A model generated the notes under the pieces. It was not told where the DNA came from, made no database searches, and was given only the letters and a program-made list of their open reading frames with translations. Shown one piece after another: positions 43,263-51,900 of a stretch of DNA of 64,000 nt (the stretch's first letter is position 1; every line of letters starts with the position of its first letter). The translations under genes were made by a program, and so were the position numbers. Origin of the DNA: Exiguobacterium sp. FSL W8-0210 (GTDB taxonomy: Bacteria; Bacillota; Bacilli; Exiguobacteriales; Exiguobacteriaceae). The stretch spans positions 1,405,001-1,469,000 of the forward strand of contig NZ_JBBOUK010000001.1 of NCBI RefSeq assembly GCF_038006045.1, in the 5' to 3' direction.

Positions 43263-44390
43263 ATGCAAAAAATAGTGATCTTTCCTTTTTTAAGGATGCG
43301 ATCCGGTCATCATCTGGTTGCCGAAGCGATCGCCGAACGACTGCAAGGTCCAGGGGTTGAAGTCAAGGAAGTAGAATTGCTCAGTACGATCAGCCCGTTT
43401 GCGGAATGGGTGACATCGAAGTTTTACCTGAACTGGATCCGACACTTCTCAAACGGCTATAGCCGTTTTTATCACCAGCATATTGCCGGACGTTCGAGCA
43501 ATGCGCGGTCGACAGGGTGGACGTCGCATTATTTCCAACAACAGATGTTACGGATCATCCAGATGGAACAACCGGACGTCATCATCTGTACACATGCGTT
43601 TCCATCCTATCTCTTGAATCAATTAAAAGAACGAAACCTTTGTGACGTACCGGTCATCAATGCCTATACCGATTTATTCGTCAGCCGCGTCTGGGGAAAG
43701 ACGCATATCGAGTATCATCTGTTGCCGAATCGTGAGGCAAGGCAAGAATTGCACGAGCATCATGCTGTACCCATTGAGCGCTTGTTCGTGACGGGTATCC
43801 CCGTCCATCCAGCAATCGCTGGCGGTTCCATTTTTCGCTCGACGCAATCACGCAAACAAATTCTTGTCGCAGGCGGAAACGGTGGACTAGGTCAACTCGA
43901 GACCTTACTGACGCAGATCGAACAGTGTCCAGAAGCAGATTTCCATGTCTTATGTGGGAAGAACCAAACATTGTATAAACGACTAGCTTCGCGACGTCAT
44001 CCACATATCCATCCGCTCACCTATATCGATTCACGGGATGAGATGAATCAGTTGTATGAACGAATGGATGCGATCGTTACGAAACCGGGTGGCGTGACGG
44101 TTAGCGAAGCATTCGAAAAACGTGTACCGTTGTTCATTCAGCACGTCCTACCGGGACAAGAAGAGATCAATCGTACGTATTTGATGGAGAAAGGACTTGC
44201 GTTCGCATTTCATCAAACGGACACACTCGCGGACGTCATCCGTCGGACGCTTGAGAACCCAGACGTCATGCATGCTTGGCAACAAGCAGTCACAGTGTAT
44301 CAAAATGATCGCGTCATGGCCGATCAGCGGTTCTTCGCGGAACGGATTGCGGGTTGCCTGCAAGACCGTCGCCGAAAAGTAAATGAATAA
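43263..44390 (+). CDS. MGDG-synthase-like glycosyltransferase (UgtP-type)
   Basis: 375-residue GT28-family glycosyltransferase, of the group that builds glycosyl diacylglycerols (MGDG synthase, UgtP). The N-terminal MGDG-synthase domain reads RSGHHLVAEAIAERL; the C-terminal nucleotide-sugar site includes VAGGNGGLGQLETLL, then DAIVTKPGGVTVSEAFEKRVP and PGQEEINRTYL. ATG follows GAAGGAG. Substrate UDP-glucose with diacylglycerol is inferred from family. Confidence 0.85.
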   Translation: MQKIVIFPFLRMRSGHHLVAEAIAERLQGPGVEVKEVELLSTISPFAEWVTSKFYLNWIRHFSNGYSRFYHQHIAGRSSNARSTGWTSHYFQQQMLRIIQMEQPDVIICTHAFPSYLLNQLKERNLCDVPVINAYTDLFVSRVWGKTHIEYHLLPNREARQELHEHHAVPIERLFVTGIPVHPAIAGGSIFRSTQSRKQILVAGGNGGLGQLETLLTQIEQCPEADFHVLCGKNQTLYKRLASRRHPHIHPLTYIDSRDEMNQLYERMDAIVTKPGGVTVSEAFEKRVPLFIQHVLPGQEEINRTYLMEKGLAFAFHQTDTLADVIRRTLENPDVMHAWQQAVTVYQNDRVMADQRFFAERIAGCLQDRRRKVNE

Positions 44391-44406
44391 AAGGGAGTTA
44401 GTTTCT

Positions 44407-45093
44407 ATGCGTTCACGTCTTATCACAGCAGGAATTCTCGCGACACTCGCCTATACGGTCGTCCCGTACGTGGCGTCACGCGTCTTTGGGTGGCGCGTGA
44501 CAAAATCATTGAACTCACGATATGTCGCTTTGACGTTCGATGATGGTCCTGATCCCGTCTATACGGCAGAACTGCTTGATTTCTTAAAACAAGAAGGCAT
44601 TCAGGCGACGTTTTTTGTCGTTGGTCATAAAGCAGAAGCACATCAGGACCTCATTCGCCGGATACACGACGAAGGGCATCAACTCGGTATCCACAATTAC
44701 GTCCATCGACCGAACTGGTCGATGCGACCGTCGACGGTCCGGGCAGGAATCGAGCGGACGGCTATGATCATTGAACGGATCACCGGTGAACGTCCGACGG
44801 TCTATCGTCCACCGTGGGGTGCACTCAATGCCGGAGATGTCCTCTGGCCAACCGCTTACAAGATGATTCTCTGGTCGAAGATGGCGGAAGACTGGAAGGT
44901 AGAAGGCGGGACGACAAAAATCAAGAGGCTACTATCAAATGTGTCAGACGGAGATATCATCTTGCTCCACGATAACGGGGATACGTTCGGCGCGGACCCA
45001 CAAGCACCCGTGCAGACGATTGAAGCGCTTCGTGAACTCTTGCCGAACTGGAAAGCACGCGGCTTACAGTTTCGTCGCATTGATCAAACGTAA
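44407..45093 (+). CDS. Polysaccharide deacetylase (NodB domain)
   Basis: 228 residues. A hydrophobic N-terminal anchor (ITAGILATLAYTVVPYVASRVF) is followed by a CE4 NodB domain: TFDDGPDP holds the catalytic Asp and first metal Asp, HxxxH appears as HNYVH, RPPWG is motif 3, and ILLHDNG is motif 5. Probably deacetylates peptidoglycan or another wall polymer. ATG 44407, after GGGAG, was preferred over the ATG eight codons upstream that overlaps the glycosyltransferase gene end. Confidence 0.88.
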   Translation: MRSRLITAGILATLAYTVVPYVASRVFGWRVTKSLNSRYVALTFDDGPDPVYTAELLDFLKQEGIQATFFVVGHKAEAHQDLIRRIHDEGHQLGIHNYVHRPNWSMRPSTVRAGIERTAMIIERITGERPTVYRPPWGALNAGDVLWPTAYKMILWSKMAEDWKVEGGTTKIKRLLSNVSDGDIILLHDNGDTFGADPQAPVQTIEALRELLPNWKARGLQFRRIDQT

Positions 45094-45134
45094 AAAAAGA
45101 GGAGCTATCCGGTGCCGGATAGCTCCTCTTTTAC
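45092..45134. terminator. Bidirectional terminator
   Basis: AAAGAGGAGCTATCCGG pairs perfectly with CCGGATAGCTCCTCTTT. Confidence 0.85.
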
Positions 45135-45139
45135 ATGGA

Positions 45140-45385
45140 TTATGCTTCGCGTGACAAGTCCTCATCTTCTTGACTATGATGGAGAATCAAGCGCCGCACG
45201 ACGAACGAGCGTAAGAATAGGATGAAGGTGATGACCGGAAGTAGTAACCACCAAGATTGCGTCAAAAATAAGTCGTCGAACGTCGTGATCATGACGAAAT
45301 GCCGACCAATGTAAAGCCACATGAAAAAGGAACTGACGAATAGAATTGCTTCCGATGTCGTCATGAACTCAAACTCAGTTTTCAT
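45140..45385 (-). CDS. Hypothetical membrane protein
   Basis: 81 residues, two hydrophobic segments and a basic/acidic tail; AAGGAG precedes ATG 45385. Not recognised. Confidence 0.55.
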   Translation of the reverse strand: MKTEFEFMTTSEAILFVSSFFMWLYIGRHFVMITTFDDLFLTQSWWLLLPVITFILFLRSFVVRRLILHHSQEDEDLSREA

Positions 45386-45418
45386 TGAACTACTCCTTAT
45401 GGGTGGATTTGGTTTTTT

Positions 45419-45793
45419 TTACACTATCCACCATATCACAAGACCGATACCAATGCCCCAACAAATTAATACGAAAGCTAGACCATAACGTCGGAGCAAT
45501 GGAAAGGAACGAGTTCCTTGTTGTTCAAGTCGTCGTTGTGCTTGTGTCAAGATCTCTTTAGGAATCGAACGGATGATGAAGTAGATACCGAGTGGAACGA
45601 GTAAGAGATCGTCGAGAAGGCCGATGACGGGCAAAAAATCTGGTATCAAGTCGATCGGACTGACAGTATAGGCGATCAAGGCGATGATTCCCCATTTGAT
45701 ATGACGAGGTAAACAAGGATGTTCGATTGCATAAGAGAGGACTGATAACCGTTGCTTCATCCGTCTAGCGATCTGTTTCATTCGCTCTAACAT
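45419..45793 (-). CDS. YkvA/DUF1232-family membrane protein
   Basis: 124 residues. The DUF1232 signature is IALIAYTVSPIDLIPDFLPVIGLLDDLLLVPLG; a second membrane helix ends the protein. Function unknown. ATG 45793 follows AAAGGAG; a longer frame upstream runs into the IS remnant region and was rejected. Confidence 0.82.
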   Translation of the reverse strand: MLERMKQIARRMKQRLSVLSYAIEHPCLPRHIKWGIIALIAYTVSPIDLIPDFLPVIGLLDDLLLVPLGIYFIIRSIPKEILTQAQRRLEQQGTRSFPLLRRYGLAFVLICWGIGIGLVIWWIV

Positions 45794-45901
45794 AAGCGAG
45801 TACTCCTTTCTTATGAGCGAACCGGTTCCCGTTCGTTTGTCGTGACGGCTGCCCGTTTCGTTCCCGTTGTACCAAGGCCAAAGAGGGTCGTCACCGACAG
45901 G

Positions 45902-46155
45902 TACACATAAACACTTCATGGGAAGAACAAAAAGAACAGATGAAAAAATGGCTTTCAGATCAAAAAACAGGATCCCTCTATGCGAAACGGAAGATAGACG
46001 TGGAACCAGTTTTTGGATATCTGAAGGCTAATTTGAGTTTCACTCGCTTTTCTGTGAGAGGAAAAGCGAAGGTGAAGCGTGAGCTCGGCTTCATCCTCAT
46101 GGCCGTAAATTTAAGAAAATGGCTCATCCAAAGCGTTGCCCGAAGGGCAACTTGA
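45902..46155 (+). pseudogene. IS1182-type transposase, 3' fragment
   Basis: About 84 codons of the C-terminal part of an IS1182-family transposase (SWEEQKEQMKKWLSDQKTGSLYAKRKIDVEPVFGYLK, RGKAKVKRELGFILMAVNLRK). The 5' part of the gene and element is missing; the right end may be the GTCCCAGCCTCTTTTT sequence at about 46227-46252. A hairpin at 46174-46210 follows the gene. Read-through of the frame from the left gives no start. Confidence 0.8.
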
Positions 46156-46173
46156 CGCGAGACAATGAAAAAA

Positions 46174-46210
46174 GAAGGAATTGCACATCCTGAGTGATGG
46201 CAATTCCTTC
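46174..46210. terminator. Hairpin behind the transposase fragment
   Basis: GAAGGAATTGC (46174-46184) pairs perfectly with GCAATTCCTTC (46200-46210). Confidence 0.6.
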
Positions 46211-46250
46211 TTCTCGTTAAATTCAGCTAGTTATGTCCCAGCCTCTTTTT

Positions 46251-46748
46251 TTATGGTCGGTTCGCTAACGTAGCATCAAGCCTTCGTTTTTGATGACGAT
46301 GGTGGGCGAGATGATACGTGACGAGAGCATACCACTCAGCGGCATTCAACCAGCCCATCCCACCGTGGTATGTCTTTTGGTCAGGTGCTATCGATTGAGC
46401 AATTGTGGCAAGCGTAGCGTGACGATCGATCAACTGTAGCCAACGTGTCCGCAAGCAGTCGACGTGAGCCGTCTCGTCTGGCGGTGCGTTCAGCGCATCC
46501 GGTAACCGGATTGGTGTCGCCGGAAACGCTCCGTCAGCAAATAACTGTTCGCCAAACGGTGACTTTCCGGACGTGGTCACGGGTGCGAACCGGCACGACT
46601 CGATTTCATCCAAATACTCATGACTGACGACGATCAAATGATCGTACATCTGACTGATCGACCACGTGTCATGATTGAGATGATAGATTAATTCATCGGG
46701 ACGATAGTGATCCAGTTCCTTTAAGTAAAACGTAAATAGATCGTTCAT
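46251..46748 (-). CDS. DinB-superfamily protein
   Basis: 165-residue four-helix DinB/YfiT-like metal-binding protein. The three expected histidines appear in MYDHLIVVSHEYL near the start and in LVTYHLAHHRHQ near the end. Such proteins act as thiol-dependent transferases or hydrolases, for instance with bacillithiol; specific role unknown. ATG 46748 follows GAGGAG. Confidence 0.75.
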   Translation of the reverse strand: MNDLFTFYLKELDHYRPDELIYHLNHDTWSISQMYDHLIVVSHEYLDEIESCRFAPVTTSGKSPFGEQLFADGAFPATPIRLPDALNAPPDETAHVDCLRTRWLQLIDRHATLATIAQSIAPDQKTYHGGMGWLNAAEWYALVTYHLAHHRHQKRRLDATLANRP

Positions 46749-46838
46749 TTCGTCACTCCTCTCAAAAAACTTCTCCTTACTCTTTTCGAACAATCCGCGA
46801 CTTCTTCCTGTCATATTTCCTAGAAAGGAGGAATCACC

Positions 46839-47594
46839 ATGCAAGACCCTTATCTTCCGGTTCCCCATACGCTCTTACGGAGCGGGACGGCATTTGCGTC
46901 CGTCCATGAAAAAATGATCTACCTGATCCTTGAGAGTTTCAGTGGTCAAGACGGTCAAGCGTTTCCGTCCTATCAGACGATCGCCGATGCTGTCCCGTGC
47001 AGTAAATCGACGGTCAAGTCGTGTATCCAGTCGTTGATCGCAAGCGGTCGGATCGAAAAAGTCGAACGGTTCACGAAACACGGAGGACAGACATCAAATG
47101 CTTACCGTGTCCTGCCCCGTGTCGACACACCTTCCCAGGCGAGTCAAGAGACGACTACCCCCGAGGTTTCTGATGCCTCCGAAGAAGAAGTCTTGAAGAA
47201 AACGACTTTAAAAAAGGAACTGGTGGAGCAGTACGAGATGAATCTCGGCAAGGCGACACCCCGAATCGAGCAAGAATTGCTACAGCTGGCAACAGAACAT
47301 CCGATCGAGCGGATCCAATACGCGATCGAAGAAGCGGCGCGGGCGAATAGTCGCCATTTCGGTTACATCGAGCAAGTCGTCAAGCGTCTTGCGACTGGAT
47401 TACCAGCTGAACGGAAGAAACGAATAACCAAACGTTCAAGAAGAGACACTTCATTATTTCAATTACCGAATTGGATGGAACAAGAAAAAGCAGCGCAACG
47501 AGCATATGAAGCACACCATAAGGAAAAACAGATCATACCGGACGATGCCGAAATTGCTGAATTATTACAAGCACTGACAAGGGAGGGAGCTTGA
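46839..47594 (+). CDS. Phage-type replication protein: helix-turn-helix plus DnaD-like domain
   Basis: 251 residues. Residues about 15-90 form an HTH_36 winged helix (FPSYQTIADAVPCSKSTVKSCIQSLIASGRIEKVERF), as in phage replisome organisers. After an acidic linker, residues about 125-190 resemble a DnaD C-terminal domain (LVEQYEMNLGKATPRIEQELLQLA, RIQYAIEEAARANSRHFGYIEQVVKRL). AAAGGAGG precedes the ATG. The stop overlaps the start of the endolysin gene (TGATG), so a replication-type protein and lysis genes form one operon. Confidence 0.8.
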   Translation: MQDPYLPVPHTLLRSGTAFASVHEKMIYLILESFSGQDGQAFPSYQTIADAVPCSKSTVKSCIQSLIASGRIEKVERFTKHGGQTSNAYRVLPRVDTPSQASQETTTPEVSDASEEEVLKKTTLKKELVEQYEMNLGKATPRIEQELLQLATEHPIERIQYAIEEAARANSRHFGYIEQVVKRLATGLPAERKKRITKRSRRDTSLFQLPNWMEQEKAAQRAYEAHHKEKQIIPDDAEIAELLQALTREGA

Positions 47595-48229
47595 TGCAAC
47601 TGGAAGAATTACTCCGACGTGCGAATCAAAAACTATCCGTTCCTGGAATGCATCCGTCTGTCGTCCGGATCACGCGTGACGTGATTCGTGAGCTTTATCC
47701 GCAAGGGATCAAGCTCGGTATAGCGCAAAGCTTTCGGAGCATCGCCGAACAGAATGCGTTGTATGCGAAGGGACGAACGACACCAGGTCCAATCGTGACG
47801 CAAGCACGCGGCGGACAATCAAACCATAACTTCGGTGTCGCAATCGACGTCTTCCTTTACGAAGACGGCGCATTGTTCCTTTCTCCGCCAGATGCGCGAC
47901 TCCACCGAATCGTTAGCGCGATGAAACGACGCGGAATGAGTTGGGGAGGGGATTGGTCTCGTTTTCCCGACTACCCACACTTTGAACTGTATGATCATGT
48001 CAGTCTCGCGCGTCATCATGTACCAAAACAAGGACACTATCTCCGGGAACGAATTCAAGCACCGGAACTCGTCCAAGCAATAGAAAAACGTTTGGGTCTT
48101 GTGGTGACAGGAATTTTTGATGCTCGATTGACGCATGCTATTCGAACGTTCCAACAGACATGTCGTCTAGTCGCTGACGGGATTGTTGGTCCGCAAACAT
48201 GGCGTCGTCTCTTTCCGGTGTCGCCATGA
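47594..48229 (+). CDS. Phage-type endolysin: M15 peptidase with peptidoglycan-binding domain
   Basis: 211 residues. The first 150 are an M15 L,D-/D,D-peptidase of the L-alanyl-D-glutamate type: SFRSIAEQNALYAKGRT, SNHNFGVAIDVF (the zinc-site SxHxxGxAxD) and FPDYPHFEL with the third ligand. The last 55 are a PG_binding_1 domain (AIRTFQQTCRLVADGIVGPQTWRRLF). No signal peptide, as expected for holin-dependent release. Start ATG 47594 overlaps the previous stop; the next gene overlaps this stop. Confidence 0.87.
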   Translation: MQLEELLRRANQKLSVPGMHPSVVRITRDVIRELYPQGIKLGIAQSFRSIAEQNALYAKGRTTPGPIVTQARGGQSNHNFGVAIDVFLYEDGALFLSPPDARLHRIVSAMKRRGMSWGGDWSRFPDYPHFELYDHVSLARHHVPKQGHYLRERIQAPELVQAIEKRLGLVVTGIFDARLTHAIRTFQQTCRLVADGIVGPQTWRRLFPVSP

Positions 48230-48471
48230 TTCGTCTTCAGGCGTGGATCCGCCTCTTGATTCCGCTCTATGTTTTTCTTGAGTTACTCTTACCGACGCTC
48301 GGTTTCACAGCATTGCCAGTATCGTCAAGTGACGTCGAACGGTTCGTGACGGGTCTGATTGGACTAATTGGTCTACTCGTCGCTTGGTGGAAGAATAATG
48401 ATGTGACTGAGCGGGCGCTGAGACGAAGGCAGTCACAAGAACAGCTGGAAAACACATCCTTGACCAATTAA
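48226..48471 (+). CDS. Phage-type holin
   Basis: 81 residues with two hydrophobic segments (LLIPLYVFLELLLPTLGF and FVTGLIGLIGLLVAWW) and a charged tail (ERALRRRQSQEQLE), the shape of phi LC3/SPP1-type holins, including the AWWKNN motif after helix 2. ATG 48226 overlaps the endolysin stop (ATGA). No structural phage genes follow. Confidence 0.82.
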   Translation: MIRLQAWIRLLIPLYVFLELLLPTLGFTALPVSSSDVERFVTGLIGLIGLLVAWWKNNDVTERALRRRQSQEQLENTSLTN

Positions 48472-48605
48472 GAAGGCTGGAAGCGTTTGGAATGTGCTAG
48501 CAACGGGTATTATTTCATACAAACGACTAACAGTTTGATTTCAAGACACCGATATAAGGGATAGACTTTAGTCAAGTAGATGGAGAAAGAAAGGTCGGTC
48601 TTTTT

Positions 48606-49742
48606 GTGAAATGGTCAACGTTGCAGCGGTATTTGTTTTTAGCACTCTGTGCGCTTTTGTTTACAAGTGTCTGGAGTTATCAAGCTTTCCTAAAAATCGA
48701 ACGAGAAAATGCTCGTATTTTAAACGAAGCGATTCCCATCTCGACGGAAGCAGCAGAATTATTTCCAGCGTTACTAAATCTTGAACTCGTCGTCCGCAGT
48801 TATATCCTCTCACCGAACGAGGCGGATCTAGCCCAGTATGAACGGACGATCGATCGACTGGATCAAACGGTCAAGCGACTCAATCAACTCGATGAGAATC
48901 ATCCGATCATGCGAAAACTCGTCCGGACCGAGGCGATTCCCCGGATTGAGACGGCGACGCATTTTTATGACGCGCAACTGGAACTCGCTCGAAGTGGAGA
49001 TCAAGCAGCGGCTGAGGCAAAACGATATCAGGGAATGCAGTATATCGAGACGTTTCGTCCAATCGATGCTCGTCTACGAACGGACGTCAATCGCATCATT
49101 GCTGAAGCAACGAATCGTTCCGAACAAGCATCGAGTGCTGCGAAATGGGTCATCGTCGTTGTCGCAAGCATCGCGGTCATCGTCTTGATCGCCTTCATCC
49201 AGACGTTTCGGATGGAGCGCAGTAAACAAGCCTTGATTCATCGTTCTCTTCACGACGCCTTGACTGGTATCCCGAATCGACGGGCGTTCGATGAACGACT
49301 CGAGCAACTCCTTGAAGAAGCCAAGCAACATCAGACACCACTCTCCCTGATTCTGATCGATGTTGATGCCTTTAAATCGTATAACGATACGTATGGTCAT
49401 TTAAAAGGGGATGAATGTTTAAAAGAAGTCGCCCGCGTCTTAAAGCGTCAAGCGCGTCACGGACAAGTCGCACGGTACGGTGGGGAGGAATTCACAGTCT
49501 TGTTGTCGCGTGGAGCAGAAGAAACCCGGCACATTGCAGAACGAATCCGTCAGGACATTCTTGATTTGAATATCGTACATGAACGGTATGAACCACTTTG
49601 CCGGGTCAGTGTCAGTCTTGGCTTGACGTCGCTCGTACCCGGAGCAAACACGACGGAAAAAGAGGTCATCGATCAAGCCGATCAAGCGTTGTATCGGGCA
49701 AAAGAGAATGGTCGGAACCAAATCGGTGACATGGCAGGTTGA
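48606..49742 (+). CDS. Diguanylate cyclase with CHASE3-like sensor domain
   Basis: 378 residues: membrane helix at about 8-26, a helical extracytoplasmic domain of the CHASE3 type (about 35-175; SYILSPNEADLAQYERTIDRLDQTV), a second membrane helix (about 182-203) and a GGDEF domain (DALTGIPNRRAF, LIDVDAFKSYNDTYGHLKGD, active site RYGGEEF). Expected to make c-di-GMP. The inhibitory RxxD site is absent. GTG start at 48606 with a moderate AAAGG site. Confidence 0.9.
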   Translation: MKWSTLQRYLFLALCALLFTSVWSYQAFLKIERENARILNEAIPISTEAAELFPALLNLELVVRSYILSPNEADLAQYERTIDRLDQTVKRLNQLDENHPIMRKLVRTEAIPRIETATHFYDAQLELARSGDQAAAEAKRYQGMQYIETFRPIDARLRTDVNRIIAEATNRSEQASSAAKWVIVVVASIAVIVLIAFIQTFRMERSKQALIHRSLHDALTGIPNRRAFDERLEQLLEEAKQHQTPLSLILIDVDAFKSYNDTYGHLKGDECLKEVARVLKRQARHGQVARYGGEEFTVLLSRGAEETRHIAERIRQDILDLNIVHERYEPLCRVSVSLGLTSLVPGANTTEKEVIDQADQALYRAKENGRNQIGDMAG

Positions 49743-49758
49743 AATTTGAATTCGACAA

Positions 49759-49803
49759 AAAAAATCCCTCACGTGAGATGCGGTGCTCACGTGAGGGATT
49801 TTT
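49759..49803. terminator. Bidirectional terminator
   Basis: AAATCCCTCACGTGAG pairs perfectly with CTCACGTGAGGGATTT around an 8-nt loop. Confidence 0.85.
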
Positions 49804-50096
49804 CATTGTAAGATGACGCAATACGATCGATCGGAAATGAGAGGCGCCGATATGACATAGACCGCTTTGACGGGAACACCACCGACACGTGCATCGAGTT
49901 GTTTGAGTTGGGACCGAATCTTGCGGCTTATGCCATAGCGTGTTTCAGTACTGAGCTCATCGACATCTTCTTGGACGTGCAAGAGAAGTTGGAATGGTTC
50001 AAGTGAAAAGATTGAAAAATCACAGGAAATCCGCGGATCCTCGAATTTTTCATTCAATTCCTTTTTGATGTAATAGGCTTCTTGTGCACTGATCAT
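49803..50096 (-). CDS. Hypothetical protein
   Basis: 97 residues, soluble, mixed alpha/beta, acidic in the centre (VQEDVDELSTETRYGISRKIRSQL). Not recognised. It ends directly at the terminator and diverges from the second IS30 copy. Confidence 0.5.
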   Translation of the reverse strand: MISAQEAYYIKKELNEKFEDPRISCDFSIFSLEPFQLLLHVQEDVDELSTETRYGISRKIRSQLKQLDARVGGVPVKAVYVISAPLISDRSYCVILQ

Positions 50097-50259
50097 CTTC
50101 TCTCACCTCACTCTCCTGGTTGAACGACTTTTTCTCTGCTATAGTCTATATTACCCAGTTTTCTGGCAACTAATCGTCTGATTTTGAAAAATAGTCAATC
50201 CAAACTTTAAAAACACTTGAAACCTTCTTTCAAGCTGTCATCCTATCTGATTTTAATAA

Positions 50260-51313
50260 GACGAATTGTAATATTAAGTGCAACACCTAGCTGAAAACAC
50301 AAAAAAACCCATAACGACCTCGTGTAGAATAGAGTTACCACACCAAATTCAACGGAGGATTCGTTATGAGCTATGTTCATCTTACCACATCAGAAAGAGT
50401 CAAAATAGAAACTTATCTAGAGCTTGGATTTTCAATGCGAAAGATCGCTCAGCATCTCGGACGACAGCCGTCCACGATTTCACGTGAGCTCAAACGGAAT
50501 CCTTCCTACAATGCGATCAACGCCGGACTGCGTTATGAGATGCAAAAAAAGAATTGTGGAGCACGCACGCTGTTCAGCACTTCGCTTGGCTCATGTATCC
50601 TTTCGAAACTGCGAGAGACATGGTCTCCCGAACAGATCGCCGGACGGCTCTTTCACGAACAGGGACCATCGTACAGTACAATCTATCGATGGATATATAA
50701 AGGATTCATCAAGAGCGATTTAGGCGTTTTACGACAAAAAGGAAAGCGCCAAAAGCCACGTGAGACAAGAGGTCGCTTCAACATCGGGCTTCCGATCAGT
50801 AAACGTCCGTCGGACGTCCGGGGTCGAGAAACGTTCGGGCATTGGGAGTTGGATACTGTCGTATCAGGACGAGGGCAGACAAAGGCGTGTGTTGCGACAT
50901 TCATCGAACGTAAAAGTCGGTTCTATATCGTACTACCGATGGTCGACCGTTCTTCTCACTCGATGGAACATGCCATCCAAACACTTTACTCTTCTTTCCC
51001 ATCGGGAACGTTTCAAACCATGACGACGGATCGCGGTAAGGAGTTCAGCTGTCACGAACGGATACAGGACTCTCTTGGTATCCCAATGTACTTTGCGGAT
51101 CCCTATTCTTCATGGCAACGTGGCAGCAATGAGAATGCAAATGGTCTTCTCCGTGAGTTCTTCCCAAAGGGAACCAACTTCGGAATGATCAACAAGACAG
51201 AATTAGATTACGCACTTTCTAGAATCAACAATCGACCAAGAAAGTGTTTGGATTGGAAAACTGCATACGAGGTCTTTTCCGAAGAAGTGTTGCGCTTAAT
51301 TTGACAAACCGTC
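50260..51313 (+). mobile_element. IS30-family insertion sequence, copy 2
   Basis: 1054-bp element in the orientation opposite to copy 1. Ends GACGAATTGTA and (complement) GACGGTTTGTC match copy 1. Flanks are AATAA on the left and TCATG on the right, so there is no target duplication here, unlike copy 1. Confidence 0.9.
50366..51304 (+). CDS. IS30-family transposase
   Basis: 312 residues, identical in sequence to the product of copy 1: HTH at the N-terminus, DDE domain with WELDTVVSG, TTDRGKEF and NENANGLLREFF. CGGAGG precedes the ATG. Confidence 0.95.
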   Translation: MSYVHLTTSERVKIETYLELGFSMRKIAQHLGRQPSTISRELKRNPSYNAINAGLRYEMQKKNCGARTLFSTSLGSCILSKLRETWSPEQIAGRLFHEQGPSYSTIYRWIYKGFIKSDLGVLRQKGKRQKPRETRGRFNIGLPISKRPSDVRGRETFGHWELDTVVSGRGQTKACVATFIERKSRFYIVLPMVDRSSHSMEHAIQTLYSSFPSGTFQTMTTDRGKEFSCHERIQDSLGIPMYFADPYSSWQRGSNENANGLLREFFPKGTNFGMINKTELDYALSRINNRPRKCLDWKTAYEVFSEEVLRLI

Positions 51314-51390
51314 TCATGCAATCACATCCGTTCCGATGAAATGAATAGAGAAGCTAGGTATTCTATATTGCAGATGAGGAGAGATATGTG

Positions 51391-51684
51391 ATGAGAAAAA
51401 ACAAAGACGAGATACCGTACTATATGAGCAACGTTCCGTTCTTCTTCCTAACGGCACTCCTCGCACCCGTCGCGGTACTACTTGTCCTGCTCAATTGGGA
51501 TAAGCTCTCTACACAAATGAGAAATAACCATTTAACGTTTTCAATCCTAATGACCATGTTATATATTTCAAAAATACTGCCTGACGGCTTATTTAAAATC
51601 ATATTCGCGGTTTTTACGTGGACGTTAATTCTATTCGTGACATACATCTACTTCGGTGGCGGTAGAAAAGGAGGGACATCATGA
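51391..51684 (+). CDS. Hypothetical membrane protein
   Basis: 97 residues with three hydrophobic segments. ATG 51391 follows GAGGAGAG; GTG one codon earlier is possible. Its stop overlaps the next start (ATGA). Not recognised. Confidence 0.55.
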   Translation: MRKNKDEIPYYMSNVPFFFLTALLAPVAVLLVLLNWDKLSTQMRNNHLTFSILMTMLYISKILPDGLFKIIFAVFTWTLILFVTYIYFGGGRKGGTS

Positions 51685-51875
51685 GTAAATATCATCTGTC
51701 GAGCATTCGCTTAATCCTGATTGTCGTCATCACGTCGTCAATCTTGTATTTCGGCTTAGACTGGGAACTCGGGTATGGCATTATCTGGTTGATTGGTTTA
51801 GTAGGATTTACGATTTATCGCAACTTTGAGGCTGCTCGGAACGAGAAAATCGAAGCGCAAACGAAGAACGATTGA
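51681..51875 (+). CDS. Hypothetical membrane protein
   Basis: 64 residues with two hydrophobic segments and a charged tail (NFEAARNEKIEAQTKND). AGGAGGG precedes the start, which overlaps the upstream gene. Not recognised. Confidence 0.55.
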   Translation: MSKYHLSSIRLILIVVITSSILYFGLDWELGYGIIWLIGLVGFTIYRNFEAARNEKIEAQTKND

Positions 51876-51900
51876 TTTCATTTGAAGTCCATCGTTCTTT

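Noticed and set aside
46174-46258. Attachment site or phage end next to the DnaD/endolysin cassette
   Set aside because: The sequence is explained by the IS1182-type remnant end and a hairpin; no direct repeat with the other side of the cassette was found.
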